NCBI RefSeq assembly: GCF_018139645.1
Contig: NZ_JAGSPM010000001.1
Span: 62,001 to 126,000, forward strand
Source: Affinundibacterium baiyunense
GTDB lineage: Bacteria; Pseudomonadota; Gammaproteobacteria; Burkholderiales; Burkholderiaceae_D
Direction: 5' to 3'
DNA: 64,000 nucleotides
The stretch's first letter is position 1. Each line of letters starts with the position of its first letter. This document shows, piece after piece, positions 19,733-29,762 of the stretch. Under the pieces are notes generated by a model. The model searched no databases, had not been told where the DNA came from, and worked only from the letters and a program-made list of their open reading frames with translations. The position numbers and the translations under genes are program-made.

Positions 19733-20974
19733 TTGAGCCTCACAAGTAAACGTCGAGTTGTAATTACTGGCCTTGGTTGTGTGTCTCCTGTTGGCAATAA
19801 CATTGCCGACACATGGGCAGCCATCCTAGCTGGTAAATCTGGTATCGCAGCTATTACCAAGTTTGATGCTACACCGTTCACTACCCACTTTGCTGGAGAA
19901 GTGAAGGGATTTAATATCGAAGACTATATTCCAGCCAAAGAAGCGCGCAACATGGATACTTTTATCCATTTCGGTATTGCGGCTGGTGTGCAAGCTTTTC
20001 AGGATAGTGGTATCACTGTAACTGAAGAAAATGCAGATCGTATAGGTGTGATCGTTGGTTCTGGTATCGGTGGTTTGCCATTGATCGAGGAAACCAAGGA
20101 AGTGTTAATGGCACGTGGACCGCGTCGCATTACACCATTCTTTGTTCCAGCTTCCATCATTAATATGATTTCCGGTAATTTGTCGATCAAATATGGTTTG
20201 AAAGGTCCAAATTTGGCGATTGTTACTGCGTGTACGACAGGTTTGCATTGCATTGGTAATGCTGCTCGTATGATTGAATATGGTGATGCAGATGTCATGA
20301 TTGCAGGTGGAGCGGAATCGACGATTTCTCCATTGGGCTTAGGTGGATTCGCTTCTGCTCGTGCGCTGTCTTCTCGCAATGATGATCCTGCGACAGCCTC
20401 ACGTCCTTGGGATAAAGACCGTGACGGTTTTGTCTTGGGTGAAGGTGCTGGTGTGATGGTTCTGGAAGAGTATGAACATGCTAAAGCACGTGGCGCTAAA
20501 ATCTATGCTGAGGTAATGGGGTTTGGTATGAGTGGCGATGCTTATCATATTACGACTCCTACTGTTGATGGCCCGCGTCGTAGTATGTTGAATGCATTGA
20601 AAAATGCAGGCTTGAATACGGAGCAAATTAGCTATCTTAATGCGCATGGTACTTCTACACCTTTGGGTGATAAGAATGAGACTGATGCGATTAAAGCTGC
20701 ATTTGGTGAGCATGCTTATAAGATGACGATTAATTCGACTAAGTCGATGACTGGTCACTTATTAGGTGGTGCTGGCGGTTTAGAGTCAGTATTGTCGGTT
20801 TTGGCTGTGCATCATCAAGTTTCTCCGCCAACTATCAATATTATTAATCAAGATCCAGAATGCGATCTCGATTATTGTGCTAACACCGCGCGTCAAATGA
20901 ATATTCAATATGCGATGAAGAATTCATTCGGATTTGGTGGTACAAATGGTACTTTGATTTTTGGCAAGGTTTGA
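19733..20974 (+). CDS. fabF: 3-oxoacyl-ACP synthase II, TTG start
   Basis: 413 residues. This elongating condensing enzyme has catalytic Cys in [11 protein letters not shown] (about 164), His in [11 protein letters not shown] (about 304) and His in [13 protein letters not shown] (about 341). The reading frame starts with TTG at 19733, seven bases after a strong AGGAGA; no ATG or GTG alternative fits homology. The C-terminal [14 protein letters not shown] is standard. It is followed by a strong terminator that closes the fatty-acid block. Confidence 0.97.
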   Translation: MSLTSKRRVVITGLGCVSPVGNNIADTWAAILAGKSGIAAITKFDATPFTTHFAGEVKGFNIEDYIPAKEARNMDTFIHFGIAAGVQAFQDSGITVTEENADRIGVIVGSGIGGLPLIEETKEVLMARGPRRITPFFVPASIINMISGNLSIKYGLKGPNLAIVTACTTGLHCIGNAARMIEYGDADVMIAGGAESTISPLGLGGFASARALSSRNDDPATASRPWDKDRDGFVLGEGAGVMVLEEYEHAKARGAKIYAEVMGFGMSGDAYHITTPTVDGPRRSMLNALKNAGLNTEQISYLNAHGTSTPLGDKNETDAIKAAFGEHAYKMTINSTKSMTGHLLGGAGGLESVLSVLAVHHQVSPPTINIINQDPECDLDYCANTARQMNIQYAMKNSFGFGGTNGTLIFGKV

Positions 20975-21009
20975 TTGGCAGAAATCTTAGTGCAAAGCTA
21001 GATAGTATT

Positions 21010-21046
21010 AAAAAAACACCACATAATGTATGTGGTGTTTTTTTTT
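21010..21046 (+). terminator. Intrinsic terminator after fabF
   Basis: Stem AACACCACATA (21015-21025) with TATGTGGTGTT, a three-base loop and nine T residues. It separates fatty-acid genes from the sigma-E cluster. Confidence 0.9.
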
Positions 21047-21059
21047 ATTTGATTTGGTG

Positions 21060-21557
21060 ATGCGTCTTGCAATTTCTGTGTTGGTAAAGCCCTCGCTTGC
21101 GCTAAGGTGCGCAGTTTGTCTACTGTCGTTTATTGGTTTTGCTTGTGTGTCTTATTCCGTGTACGCTCATAAAGCGTATTTAGGAGGCTTTCAAGCTGTT
21201 GTCGTGGTTGTTATTGCCTTGGCGATGTTGTTATTTTTTAAGCGTTGGTCTGGCAAGATTCACTCGTATCGTATTGAGATGGATGTTGAGGGTGCAATCT
21301 TATTGCGCGTAGTTGATCAAGATTTAATCGTGATAAAAACGACCCAGGCGTATATCAACCGATTCGTGATTTTGTCGGCTTATTTAATTGTGCTGAATGT
21401 ACGATGCGAGTCTGGAAAAAATCGAAACTTGCTTATATTGTTTGATTCTGTTGCAAAAGATGATTTTCGACGTCTCAAGGTTGCTGTCAATTATTGGGCA
21501 ACTCGTTGCGCAGATGAGCTCGATCACGTAAAAGATTTGTCTGAAGGGAACTTTTAA
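21060..21557 (+). CDS. YgfX-like inner-membrane protein
   Basis: 165 residues from the ATG at 21060; an upstream in-frame ATG at 21030 lies inside the fabF terminator and is unlikely. Two close membrane helices (about residues 15-55) are followed by a soluble beta-rich part, the layout of YgfX/CptA-like proteins. Between fabF and rpoE such a small membrane protein is usual in betaproteobacteria. YgfX in E. coli was linked to SdhE and cytoskeletal inhibition, but no sdhE partner is seen here, so function is open. Confidence 0.65.
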   Translation: MRLAISVLVKPSLALRCAVCLLSFIGFACVSYSVYAHKAYLGGFQAVVVVVIALAMLLFFKRWSGKIHSYRIEMDVEGAILLRVVDQDLIVIKTTQAYINRFVILSAYLIVLNVRCESGKNRNLLILFDSVAKDDFRRLKVAVNYWATRCADELDHVKDLSEGNF

Positions 21558-21646
21558 TGCGTCGGTGTATCTAAATTTTTAGTAAGACATTCGACTAACC
21601 ATCTATCTAAGAATAAATAAGAATTCTGCAAAATGGGACTGTTTGT

Positions 21647-22249
21647 GTGACAAGCGAACGCGATATAGATCAATTATTGGTTGAACGTGTTCAGCGAGGA
21701 GATAAAAAGGCATTCGAGCTCTTGGTTTCTAAATATCAAAGGAAACTTTATCGGCTCGTGTCTCGTCTCGTCCATGATCATGCAGAGGCTGAAGATGTAG
21801 TGCAAGAGGCGTTTATTAAGGCTTATCGAGCATTGGCGAATTTCCGAGGTGATTCAGCGTTTTACACTTGGTTATATCGAATCGGCATTAATACCGCTAA
21901 AAATTATTTGGTAACACAAGGAAGGCGGGCTCCGACTTCAACTGATGCAGATGTTTCAGAAGCGGAAGTGTTTCATGATGCGGATGGTTTGAGGGATATT
22001 AATACGCCAGAATCCTTAATGGCAAGTAAGCAAATCGCCGCAACTGTGAACGCCGTTATGATGTCATTGCCAGAAGAATTGAGAAATGCAATTACCCTGC
22101 GAGAAATCGAGGGCTTAAGTTATGACGAGATTGCGGAAGTTATGTTGTGCCCGATAGGAACAGTTCGTAGTCGAATTTTCCGCGCACGCGAGGCGATTGC
22201 CGAGAAGCTTAGACCCTTAATTGGTACATCGATAGATCAACGGTGGTAG
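21647..22249 (+). CDS. rpoE: RNA polymerase sigma-E factor
   Basis: 200 residues, ECF sigma factor. Region 2 shows KYQRKLYRLVSRLVHDHAEAEDVVQEAFIKAYRAL and region 4 shows LPEELRNAITLREIEGLSYDEIAEVMLCPIGTVRSRIFRAREAI, both classic for RpoE/AlgU. It starts with GTG at 21647. It governs the envelope-stress response and is followed by its anti-sigma factor, the RseB/MucB sensor and a DegP-type protease, a complete regulatory set. Confidence 0.96.
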   Translation: MTSERDIDQLLVERVQRGDKKAFELLVSKYQRKLYRLVSRLVHDHAEAEDVVQEAFIKAYRALANFRGDSAFYTWLYRIGINTAKNYLVTQGRRAPTSTDADVSEAEVFHDADGLRDINTPESLMASKQIAATVNAVMMSLPEELRNAITLREIEGLSYDEIAEVMLCPIGTVRSRIFRAREAIAEKLRPLIGTSIDQRW

Positions 22250-22321
22250 TAAGTAAATGTGCGAAAAAAATAAATTTGGTATTTGAAGTTATAAAAAATG
22301 AAGTTGAACCAGGAAGAAATG

Positions 22322-22966
22322 ATGAACAAGAGCAATCATGACGAACTTATTTCTAGCGTGCTAGATGGAGAAGCGTCCGATACTCAATTGGATTTGCTAT
22401 TGGCTCGAATGAAGGTCAATGAAGGTCTTGAGGTGAAGGAGCATTGGGAACGCTATCATGAGATTGGCGATGTATTACGCTCAGATGATTTGGCGATTTC
22501 CTTTAGCACCGATTTTTCTAAGAAGATGTCGGCATTGCTGGAAGCAGAGCCTACCATTGTTGCGCCACAAATCAAGCCCACTGAGGCTCAGAAACTTCAA
22601 GTTCAAAAAACGAAGTATTGGGCGCTCACTAGTGTAGCGGCGACGGTGATGCTAGGTTTTTTGATGGCGCCGCAAATTATTCCTTTATTGCGTTCATCTT
22701 CTACTGTTGATATGACCATTGCGAAGCAAGAAGCAGCTGATCCGTTTGCTGGTGCTGGCGTGAAAATGGCAGCAAATTCGAATCTTGGCCAAACGTCGAA
22801 AGATATGGAATTTGCGCCTAAGCTAGAAAATCAAGTTGAGATGTTGCGGGATCCGCGATTGGATAGTTATTTGTTAGCACATCAAAAAGTATCTCCGAGC
22901 TTAGATAATGGCGCTCGCTATATTCAACGTGCGAATGTTGTTTCGTCTTCTGATTCTGAAAAATAA
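22322..22966 (+). CDS. rseA: Anti-sigma-E factor, RseA/MucA type
   Basis: About 214 residues. I prefer the ATG at 22322 (or the adjacent one at 22319), because AGGAAG at 22311-22316 gives normal spacing; the open frame reaches back to 22298. The N-terminal anti-sigma domain has DELISSVLDGEASDTQLDLLL and the HWERYHEIGDVLR helix. One membrane helix (about 105-125, SVAATVMLGFLMAPQIIPLL) leads to the periplasmic tail. It holds RpoE at the membrane until proteolysis. It lies 72 bases after rpoE. Confidence 0.9.
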   Translation: MNKSNHDELISSVLDGEASDTQLDLLLARMKVNEGLEVKEHWERYHEIGDVLRSDDLAISFSTDFSKKMSALLEAEPTIVAPQIKPTEAQKLQVQKTKYWALTSVAATVMLGFLMAPQIIPLLRSSSTVDMTIAKQEAADPFAGAGVKMAANSNLGQTSKDMEFAPKLENQVEMLRDPRLDSYLLAHQKVSPSLDNGARYIQRANVVSSSDSEK

Positions 22967-22970
22967 TCGT

Positions 22971-23972
22971 ATGTGGTTTCGGCATATTCTCTTGTTTGCT
23001 TGCTGTAGTTTGCTGACTTTAGTTAGTACGATTTCTTACGCTAGTGCCAGCGAAGAACGCGATCTAATGAAAATGCTGCAGTCGGTTCAGCTCGCCGCCA
23101 AAAAGACCAGTTATTCAGGGACCTTTGTCTATCAACAGGGAAATCAAATACGGACGTCCAAAATCACCCATGGGTTTGATGGTGATACAGAAGTTGAAAA
23201 ACTCGAAATTTTAGATGCGAAACCTAGAGAATATATTCGGCGTGATGGAGAGGTTGCTTGTTATCTGCCAGAGAGCAAAGTGATTCAAATTGAAAAAAAT
23301 TTGAGTCAAGAAGAGTTTCCCGCTCTTTTAAATCAAAATGTTCAGTCTTTGCCCGATTCTTATTCGATCAAAAAAGCGCAAATGAGTCGTGTTGCTGGTT
23401 TGGAGTGTCAAGTCGTTAATTTCCAACCTAAAGACAGTTTGCGCTACGGTTTCCGTTTGTGCGTGGAAAAGAACACTGGTCTCTTACTAGGATTGCAGAC
23501 TCTCAATACGCGCAGTGAGGTAATCGAGCAAATCGCTTTTACTCAAATAGCACTGGGTGAAGTTGATAAAGCGAAGCTTAAACCAAGTTTTGCCAATGTA
23601 TCGCAATGGAAGATTGAGAATATGACGGTGCAGGCGAACGTCAATTCTGGTTGGAATGTTAAAAATTTGCCTAGCGGCTTTAAAAAGACTCTTGAAACCA
23701 AGCGATTCATTCCTATTTCAGGCAATGTGTCTGGCACAGATGCAAATCAAACAAAATCTCACCAAGTTGTACAGATGATGTTTTCGGATGGCTTGTCGAC
23801 AATATCGGTTTTCGTTGAACCCAATACAGGTAGTCGCACAGAAGGCAGTTTGCAACAGGGGGCAATGACGATAATGGGGAAACGTCTTGGTGATAGTTGG
23901 TTGACTGTGGTTGGGGAAGTGCCAAATGCGGCAATTAAACAAGTGATTAATTCAATTCAATTTAAAAAATAG
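22971..23972 (+). CDS. rseB: Sigma-E regulator RseB/MucB
   Basis: 333 residues from the ATG at 22971, five bases after the rseA stop; upstream in-frame codons overlap rseA. A signal peptide (about 1-27) ends near YASASEE. The periplasmic protein has the MucB/RseB start MLQSVQLAAKKTSYSGTFVYQQG and a second domain from about residue 200. It protects RseA from cleavage until it senses mislocalised envelope components. No rseC follows, as expected in this group; a degP-type gene does. Confidence 0.92.
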   Translation: MWFRHILLFACCSLLTLVSTISYASASEERDLMKMLQSVQLAAKKTSYSGTFVYQQGNQIRTSKITHGFDGDTEVEKLEILDAKPREYIRRDGEVACYLPESKVIQIEKNLSQEEFPALLNQNVQSLPDSYSIKKAQMSRVAGLECQVVNFQPKDSLRYGFRLCVEKNTGLLLGLQTLNTRSEVIEQIAFTQIALGEVDKAKLKPSFANVSQWKIENMTVQANVNSGWNVKNLPSGFKKTLETKRFIPISGNVSGTDANQTKSHQVVQMMFSDGLSTISVFVEPNTGSRTEGSLQQGAMTIMGKRLGDSWLTVVGEVPNAAIKQVINSIQFKK

Positions 23973-24002
23973 ACCAACACAATCCAGATTTATGGTGACA
24001 AT

Positions 24003-25550
24003 ATGAAAAAAGTGAAATCTTTTCCTGTTGAAAAACACATTTCTATTTTAATTTCCTCAATCCTCATTAGTGCATCAGTCTTTACTGTTGCCACCTTTTT
24101 AAATTCCAACAATCAAGTCAACGCACATGCTGCGGCTGCGCCACAATCGCCAGCAGCGGCACAAACTCAGCCAGCCGCAGCGCCGCCTCTGCTGGTAACG
24201 GGTTTACCTGATTTTACCCAATTGGTAGAGCGTACTAGTCCAGCCGTTGTGAATATTCGCACAACTCAAAAAATTACTCAAATTCAGGGTTCTCCTTATG
24301 GCGATGAAGACCAAGCGCAGGAATTGCTTCGCCGTTTCTTCGGGTTTCCGGTACCTCAGCAAGCACCTAGAAATAGGCGACAAGCCCCTGTGCAACAAGA
24401 GCAAGAAGTTCCGCGTGGCGTCGGCTCAGGATTTATTGTCAGTCAAGATGGCTATATTTTGACAAATACTCACGTGGTTGAAGACGCGTCTGAAGTCTAT
24501 GTAAAGTTAACCGATAAGCGTGAATTTAAAGCGAAGGTAATCGGAAGTGATCGTCGCACCGACGTAGCCGTGTTGAAGATCGAGGGCAGTAAATTACCAA
24601 AGTTAGCAATAGGTGATTCTGACAAAATTAAAGCTGGTGAATGGGTAATTGCAATTGGTTCTCCGTTTAATTTGGATAACACCGTGACGTCGGGAATCAT
24701 TTCATCAAAGGCACGTGATACGGGTGACTATTTGCCCTTAATTCAAACCGATGTCGCAGTTAATCCAGGTAATTCCGGTGGACCATTGATCAATATGCGT
24801 GGTGAGGTGGTTGGCATTAATTCTCAAATCTACAGCCGTTCTGGCGGTTACATGGGGATCTCTTTTGCGATCCCTATCGATGAAGCAATGCGAGTGGTTG
24901 AACAGTTAAAAACTTCTGGTGTTGTTTCTCGCGGGCGTATGGGCGTTGAAGTTGGTGATTTGAGCAAAGATGTTGCCGAAAGTTTGGGATTGGGCAAGGC
25001 GCAAGGAGCTTTGATCGTCAAGGTTGAGCCAAATGGGCCGGCGGATCGCGCTGGCATTCAAGAGGGTGACGTCATCCTTAAATTTAATGGTACAGCGCTT
25101 GAAAAACGGAGCGACTTACCACGTATCGTCGGTGCGACCAAACCTGGCTCTAAGGTAACTGTGTCGGTGTGGCGTAAAGGTGCTGCGAAGGATATTAGCT
25201 TAGTAGTTGGAGAAGCCGAAGCGGATAAGCCTGTTCAGAAGGCTGAGAAAAAGTCCAAAAAAGAAAAGTTGGATAATCACTTAGGAATTGGTGTCACCGA
25301 TTTGAGTGATGCGCAGAAACGCAATATGCCAAATGCTAATGGTGTAGTGATCGATAGCGTTGAAGGCTTGGCTGGAGGCAGTGGTTTGCGTCCAGGTGAT
25401 GTGATTTTAATGATGAATAATATCGACATTAAGGATGCAAAACAATTCGATGCTTTGGCGAGTAAGTTAGATCCGAAGAAAGCGGTAGTCTTGTTGGTGC
25501 GTCGTGGCGAGATTTCTCAGTTCTTAGTCATTCGACCTTTAGCGCAATAA
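24003..25550 (+). CDS. degP: Periplasmic serine protease/chaperone, DegP/MucD type
   Basis: 515 residues. N-terminal signal anchor (about 15-35), then an Ala/Pro/Gln-rich linker. The trypsin-like domain has its catalytic triad in TNTHVVED (His about 158), RRTDVAVL (Asp about 188) and GNSGGPL (Ser about 259). Two PDZ domains follow (about 300-390 and 420-510). It degrades or refolds damaged envelope proteins and belongs to the sigma-E regulon; its place after rseB matches MucD. Confidence 0.95.
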   Translation: MKKVKSFPVEKHISILISSILISASVFTVATFLNSNNQVNAHAAAAPQSPAAAQTQPAAAPPLLVTGLPDFTQLVERTSPAVVNIRTTQKITQIQGSPYGDEDQAQELLRRFFGFPVPQQAPRNRRQAPVQQEQEVPRGVGSGFIVSQDGYILTNTHVVEDASEVYVKLTDKREFKAKVIGSDRRTDVAVLKIEGSKLPKLAIGDSDKIKAGEWVIAIGSPFNLDNTVTSGIISSKARDTGDYLPLIQTDVAVNPGNSGGPLINMRGEVVGINSQIYSRSGGYMGISFAIPIDEAMRVVEQLKTSGVVSRGRMGVEVGDLSKDVAESLGLGKAQGALIVKVEPNGPADRAGIQEGDVILKFNGTALEKRSDLPRIVGATKPGSKVTVSVWRKGAAKDISLVVGEAEADKPVQKAEKKSKKEKLDNHLGIGVTDLSDAQKRNMPNANGVVIDSVEGLAGGSGLRPGDVILMMNNIDIKDAKQFDALASKLDPKKAVVLLVRRGEISQFLVIRPLAQ

Positions 25551-25565
25551 TCTATTTTGGCAAAC

Positions 25566-25605
25566 AAAAAGGCCGCATAGAAAATTCTATGCGGCCTTTT
25601 TGTTT
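25566..25605. terminator. Bidirectional terminator between degP and DUF1841
   Basis: Perfect 16-bp stem AAAAGGCCGCATAGAA / TTCTATGCGGCCTTTT with A and T tracts at both ends, suited to terminate both convergent genes. Confidence 0.9.
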
Positions 25606-25616
25606 AAGAATTTAAA

Positions 25617-26048
25617 TTATTGTTTCGCTTTGCGCATTAAGGCAGATAAGTAGGCCTCGCCATCGGGTGGTGTGCCATTGCGTTGTGAATTCCAAATCAT
25701 TTCACCCAAGCAATCCATCATTTCATGGTGTGCTTCGTGAATGGAATTTTTTTTGTGTGCTAGAGCTTCATATGCGACTCTGACGCCTTGCGGTTGATTA
25801 ATTGTGACTTGCTCTGCGATCGTCAAATGCATGGATAAATGAAGAAAAGGATTTGTCTTTCCTGAATCGACGCTGTAATTTCTTTGTAGTGCAGCTTCGA
25901 CATCACGAAAATCTTCAGCGTACTCTGGATGTTGTGAAATCCAGTCGGCCGCAATCGTCTCTAATGGCGTTAATATTTCTTTTGCATGGTACTTTCGGTA
26001 GGTTTCGCAGAAAAAACGGCGAACATCGTCTTGACTTGGATTAAACAT
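25617..26048 (-). CDS. DUF1841 family protein
   Basis: 143 residues, cytoplasmic, mostly helical. The start MFNPSQDDVRRFFCETY and the central NPFLHLSMHLTIAEQ and HEAHHEMMDCLGEMIWNSQR identify the DUF1841 family, which is widespread in beta- and gammaproteobacteria and has no established function. The several His residues in the last motif might bind a metal; that is inference. It is monocistronic and convergent with degP. Confidence 0.85.
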   Translation of the reverse strand: MFNPSQDDVRRFFCETYRKYHAKEILTPLETIAADWISQHPEYAEDFRDVEAALQRNYSVDSGKTNPFLHLSMHLTIAEQVTINQPQGVRVAYEALAHKKNSIHEAHHEMMDCLGEMIWNSQRNGTPPDGEAYLSALMRKAKQ

Positions 26049-26192
26049 GTTTTGTGCAATGAAAGAATCGTAGAATCTCTCTATTTTACTGGTAATTGCC
26101 TTGCTCTGTACTTCAGCGTGCGGCGCATTTCGCTGAAGTGAAATCGATTTTCGGTTATGATCGCGGCTTCAAATTTAGAAAGAGGCGACATC

Positions 26193-26777
26193 ATGTTGAA
26201 TCAAGAATCTTTAGATCTGTTGTTTGCGAACGCACGTACCCATAATGTATGGCAGGATAAACCCGTCGGTGATGAGCAAATTCAACAGATTTACGAAGCG
26301 ATGAAATGGGCTCCCACCTCAGCTAATTCATGTCCAGCACGCTTTGTATTCGTTAAGTCTGCTGAGCAAAAAGAGAAATTGATTGCCTGTATGTCTGCGG
26401 GAAATGCGGAAAAAACGCGTCAAGCGCCCGTGACTGTCATTATCGGTATGGATTTGGCGTTTTACGAAAAACTGATTAAATTATTCCCGCATGCACCTGA
26501 TGCCCGTTCATGGTTTGAGGGAAATCAGGCAAATATCGAAGCAACAGCGTTTAGAAATTCAAGTTTGCAGGGTGCTTATATGATCATGGCGGCACGTGCT
26601 TTGGGTCTTGATTGTGGACCGATGTCTGGTTTTGATGCAGATAAAATTAACGCAACTTTCTTCGCGGATTCTCCGGTTAAAGTGAATTTTGTGTGCAGTC
26701 TTGGCTTTGGTGACGCAGAAAAATTATTTCCGCGCTCACCGCGTCTCGATTTCGATGAGGCATGCAAAATTATTTAA
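26193..26777 (+). CDS. RutE/HadB-like nitroreductase (malonic semialdehyde reductase family)
   Basis: 194 residues from the ATG at 26193, with AGAGG upstream; an in-frame ATG at 26157 has none. The flavin-dependent nitroreductase fold shows FMN-contact [25 protein letters not shown], the central [30 protein letters not shown] and a C-terminal [17 protein letters not shown]. This matches RutE (3-hydroxypropionate formation in pyrimidine breakdown) closely, but no rut genes are nearby. A general NAD(P)H oxidoreductase role is equally possible. Confidence 0.85.
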   Translation: MLNQESLDLLFANARTHNVWQDKPVGDEQIQQIYEAMKWAPTSANSCPARFVFVKSAEQKEKLIACMSAGNAEKTRQAPVTVIIGMDLAFYEKLIKLFPHAPDARSWFEGNQANIEATAFRNSSLQGAYMIMAARALGLDCGPMSGFDADKINATFFADSPVKVNFVCSLGFGDAEKLFPRSPRLDFDEACKII

Positions 26778-26841
26778 GTTTTCCGTTGGCTAGGTAAAGT
26801 AGTTGCAGCTACGTAGCAATGACATCCATCAATAAGCGCTC

Positions 26842-27489
26842 TTACACTTTATCGGGTAAGGGCGTTTTTTGCTTGAATTCACATAAATCGGCAATCATGC
26901 AATTCCAACATTTTGGCGTCCTAGCGATACAGGTATAGCGACCATGCAAAATGAGCCAATGGTGCGCATCGAGCTTAAATTCATTCGGCACAAATTTGAG
27001 TAGTTTTTCCTCGACAATGTCGACATTCTTACCAGGCGCAATGCCTGTCCGATTAGAGACGCGAAAAATATGCGTGTCGACCGCAATGGTAGGCTCACCA
27101 AATGCTGTGTTGAGAACGACGTTTGCCGTTTTTCGACCAACACCGGGCAAGGCTTCAAGAGCTTCACGAGTACGGGGCACTTCGCCACCGTGTTGCTCTA
27201 ATATGATTCTGCAGGTTTCTATCGTATTTTTTGCTTTCGTTCTATATAGGCCTATGGTTTGTATGAATGGGATCAATCCATCAATTCCAAGATCGAATAT
27301 TTTTTGAGGAGTATTCGCAACGGGATATAGTCGTTTGGTCGCCTTGTTGACGGATACGTCAGTCGCTTGCGCGGATAGTAAAACGGCGATCAGTAGTTCG
27401 AAAGGTGTGGTGTACTCAAGCTCGGTCGTGGGATGTGGATTCTCTGCACGCAAGCGTTTGAAAATTTCTAGTCGTTTATTGGCATTCAT
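26842..27489 (-). CDS. nth: Endonuclease III
   Basis: 215 residues. A bifunctional DNA glycosylase/AP lyase for oxidised pyrimidines. Helix-hairpin-helix LPGVGRKTANVVL carries the catalytic Lys (about 120), and the catalytic Asp lies in VDTHIFRVSNR (about 138). The C-terminal 4Fe-4S ligands follow the family spacing C-x6-C-x2-C-x5-C (CIARTPKCWNCMIADLC). It follows the RnfB-like gene on the same strand, a frequent pairing. Confidence 0.97.
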   Translation of the reverse strand: MNANKRLEIFKRLRAENPHPTTELEYTTPFELLIAVLLSAQATDVSVNKATKRLYPVANTPQKIFDLGIDGLIPFIQTIGLYRTKAKNTIETCRIILEQHGGEVPRTREALEALPGVGRKTANVVLNTAFGEPTIAVDTHIFRVSNRTGIAPGKNVDIVEEKLLKFVPNEFKLDAHHWLILHGRYTCIARTPKCWNCMIADLCEFKQKTPLPDKV

Positions 27490-27540
27490 GGTGGCTTGGA
27501 AATGGAGAACTCGTTAAATAGGTTCGTTAAATTAGCTGTT

Positions 27541-28197
27541 TTATTTTTTATTTTGCGCACGCAATATAGCATTCGCAATCACCTGTTTTTTGCGTTCTAG
27601 CTCATTTATCTCCGTTGGCGTTGTCACGACTTCCGCATTGATTAGTTTGAGCTTTTCATGCGCTTTTGCCAATAGACGTTCTTCATTTTCGCGCTTTTCG
27701 CGAATTAGGCGTTGTTGTCTTTGTTGATAGCGTTGTTTGGCGTGATCTGCTTGCTGTTGAGTCCATGCTTGCCATCCAGTTTGAGTATTTTCGATAGGCT
27801 CCATGCTGATGCAGTCAACTGGGCACGGAGCAACGCATAAATCGCAACCCGTGCACAAATCGGGGATGACAGTGTGCATTTGTTTGTTAGCACCCATAAT
27901 TGCATCGACCGGGCATGCTTGTATGCAGAGGGTGCAACCTATACAAGTGGCCTCATCAATGTAGGCGACAGTTCTTGGTTTTTCAGTGCCGTTATTCGGA
28001 TTTAAGGGCAAGACTTGTTTGTTGAGTAAGAGTGCAATCTTTTTGATACCATCTTGTCCACCTGGTGGGCATTGATTGTGCAATGCTTGTTCGCCAGCAA
28101 TGGCCAAGGCATAGTCTTGGCAGGCAGGGTAGCCACATTTGGTGCATTGTGTTTGCGGTAATAAATGATTGATTTGATCAGCGAGTGAAAGTGTCAC
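27541..28197 (-). CDS. rsxB: RnfB/RsxB-like ferredoxin, soluble form
   Basis: 218 residues. The N terminus carries a 4Fe-4S cluster motif ([17 protein letters not shown] ... CPPGG) as in RnfB, followed by two CxxCxxCxxxCP ferredoxin motifs (about 85-98 and 114-127). The usual N-terminal membrane helix is missing, and a Gln/Arg/Lys-rich helical tail of about 80 residues is added. No rnfA, C, D, G or E is present. It lies 51 bases upstream of nth and is probably co-transcribed; electron supply to an Fe-S or redox partner is inferred. Confidence 0.85.
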   Translation of the reverse strand: MTLSLADQINHLLPQTQCTKCGYPACQDYALAIAGEQALHNQCPPGGQDGIKKIALLLNKQVLPLNPNNGTEKPRTVAYIDEATCIGCTLCIQACPVDAIMGANKQMHTVIPDLCTGCDLCVAPCPVDCISMEPIENTQTGWQAWTQQQADHAKQRYQQRQQRLIREKRENEERLLAKAHEKLKLINAEVVTTPTEINELERKKQVIANAILRAQNKK

Positions 28198-28544
28198 GAC
28201 GAGATAATGGGTGAGCGATAAAGCTCGCTATTATCCGCTGAAAGACTTAGTCGGACAATTCCTGTTTGATTTGCCCGCTCAGAGAAAGAAAAGTCAATTT
28301 GAGTTTGGTTCTTTTAATTACCTGAATAAGCGTCAATCTTGCCATAAAGCTAGTAAGATGCTGGCAAGCAATGATTCTGCGATTGCCTGAGGAGGCTTAT
28401 TGCGCTATAATTCGAGGGTTTAGCTTATTCAAATCTCGTCGTAGCGCATATCCAAAAAATCACTCTCTACTTTGATTGTTCCTCATTCTCCGGATAGCGC
28501 TTTGATATTCAAGGCGAAGTTCAGAGAACAGCAAGTAACGATCG
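28198..28544. other. Divergent intergenic region upstream of carA
   Basis: It holds the carAB promoter (28383-28411) and must also hold the minus-strand promoter of rsxB. The leader between the predicted carA transcript start and the translation start is about 130-170 bases, long enough for a regulatory RNA element. I could not fold a convincing terminator/antiterminator pair by eye. Confidence 0.5.
28383..28411 (+). promoter_or_regulatory. carAB promoter
   Basis: TTGCCT (28383-28388), a spacer of exactly 17 bases, then a perfect TATAAT (28406-28411). Start of transcription would be near 28418. Confidence 0.7.
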
Positions 28545-29762
28545 ATGTTTGGGCGCGCAACGGCGACAACACTACAGGAGTTGCCCTTGCTGCCCATTCC
28601 GCAGTCCCTAAGTTCCAATCCCGATTCCATCGCCATTCTTGCCCTCGTTGATGGCACGATATTTACTGGTGTATCGATTGGTGCATCCGGTCACACGATC
28701 GGTGAAGTTGTTTTCAATACTTCTATGACTGGTTATCAAGAAATTTTGACTGATCCAAGTTATAGCTCCCAAATCGTCACCTTGACTTATCCGCATATTG
28801 GTAACACAGGTGTGAATTCGGAAGACGTTGAGTCAGACAAAATTCATGCTGCAGGTTTGATCATTAAAGACCTGCCTATGTTGGTTTCTAATTTCCGCTC
28901 GGAACAATCTTTATCTGATTACTTAAAATCGCAAAACATCGTTGCTATTGCTGGTATCGATACACGTAAGTTGACACGCATTTTGCGCGAAAAAGGAGCG
29001 CAAGGCGGTGCGATTTTGGTGGGCTCGGATGCGACAAAAGCACTTGAGTTAGCAAAATCTTTCCCAGGATTGGCTGGTATGGATTTGGCGAAAGTGGTTT
29101 CTGTTTCGAAGTCTTACGAATGGACAGAAGCTGAGTGGAAACTCGGTCAAGGCTATGGCACTTTAAGCAAACCAGAATTCCATGTGGTTGCTTTTGACTT
29201 CGGCGTCAAACGTAATATTTTGCGTATGTTGGCTGAGCGCGGTTGCAAAGTAACAGTTCTGCCAGCGCAGTCAAGCGCGGCTGAAGTGTTGGCCTTGAAT
29301 CCTGATGGTGTATTTTTATCGAACGGTCCTGGCGACCCAGAACCATGTGATTACGCGATTGCAGCAGCAAAGGAATTGATTGAAAAAGGCATTCCTACTT
29401 TTGGTATTTGCTTGGGCCATCAAATTATGGCTTTGGCTTCTGGCGCAAAAACTTTGAAGATGAAGTTTGGTCACCATGGTGCTAACCATCCTGTGCAAGA
29501 TCTCGATACTAAGCAAGTGTTGATCACTTCACAAAATCACGGTTTTGCAGTCGATGCTGCATCGTTGCCAGACAATTGCCGCGTTACGCATGTGTCTTTG
29601 TTTGACGGCTCTTTGCAAGGTTTTGCGCGTACTGACAAGCCAGCATTTTGCTTCCAAGGTCATCCTGAAGCATCGCCAGGTCCGCATGATATTGCCTACC
29701 TGTTTGACCGTTTTACGAATTTGATGAAGACCGCGAAGTTGGAGAAGAACAAAAATGCCTAA
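28545..29762 (+). CDS. carA: Carbamoyl-phosphate synthase small chain
   Basis: Up to 405 residues. This glutaminase subunit supplies ammonia to CarB for arginine and pyrimidine synthesis. The N-domain has [15 protein letters not shown] and [21 protein letters not shown]; the class I amidotransferase domain has nucleophile Cys in FGICLGHQI (about 290) and His/Glu in GHPEASPGP (about 375). The first ATG at 28545 has no ribosome binding site. TTG codons at 28581 and 28587 are in frame, and the latter sits six bases after AGGAG, so a TTG start at 28587 is my preferred reading. It overlaps carB by 8 bases. Confidence 0.96.
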   Translation: MFGRATATTLQELPLLPIPQSLSSNPDSIAILALVDGTIFTGVSIGASGHTIGEVVFNTSMTGYQEILTDPSYSSQIVTLTYPHIGNTGVNSEDVESDKIHAAGLIIKDLPMLVSNFRSEQSLSDYLKSQNIVAIAGIDTRKLTRILREKGAQGGAILVGSDATKALELAKSFPGLAGMDLAKVVSVSKSYEWTEAEWKLGQGYGTLSKPEFHVVAFDFGVKRNILRMLAERGCKVTVLPAQSSAAEVLALNPDGVFLSNGPGDPEPCDYAIAAAKELIEKGIPTFGICLGHQIMALASGAKTLKMKFGHHGANHPVQDLDTKQVLITSQNHGFAVDAASLPDNCRVTHVSLFDGSLQGFARTDKPAFCFQGHPEASPGPHDIAYLFDRFTNLMKTAKLEKNKNA

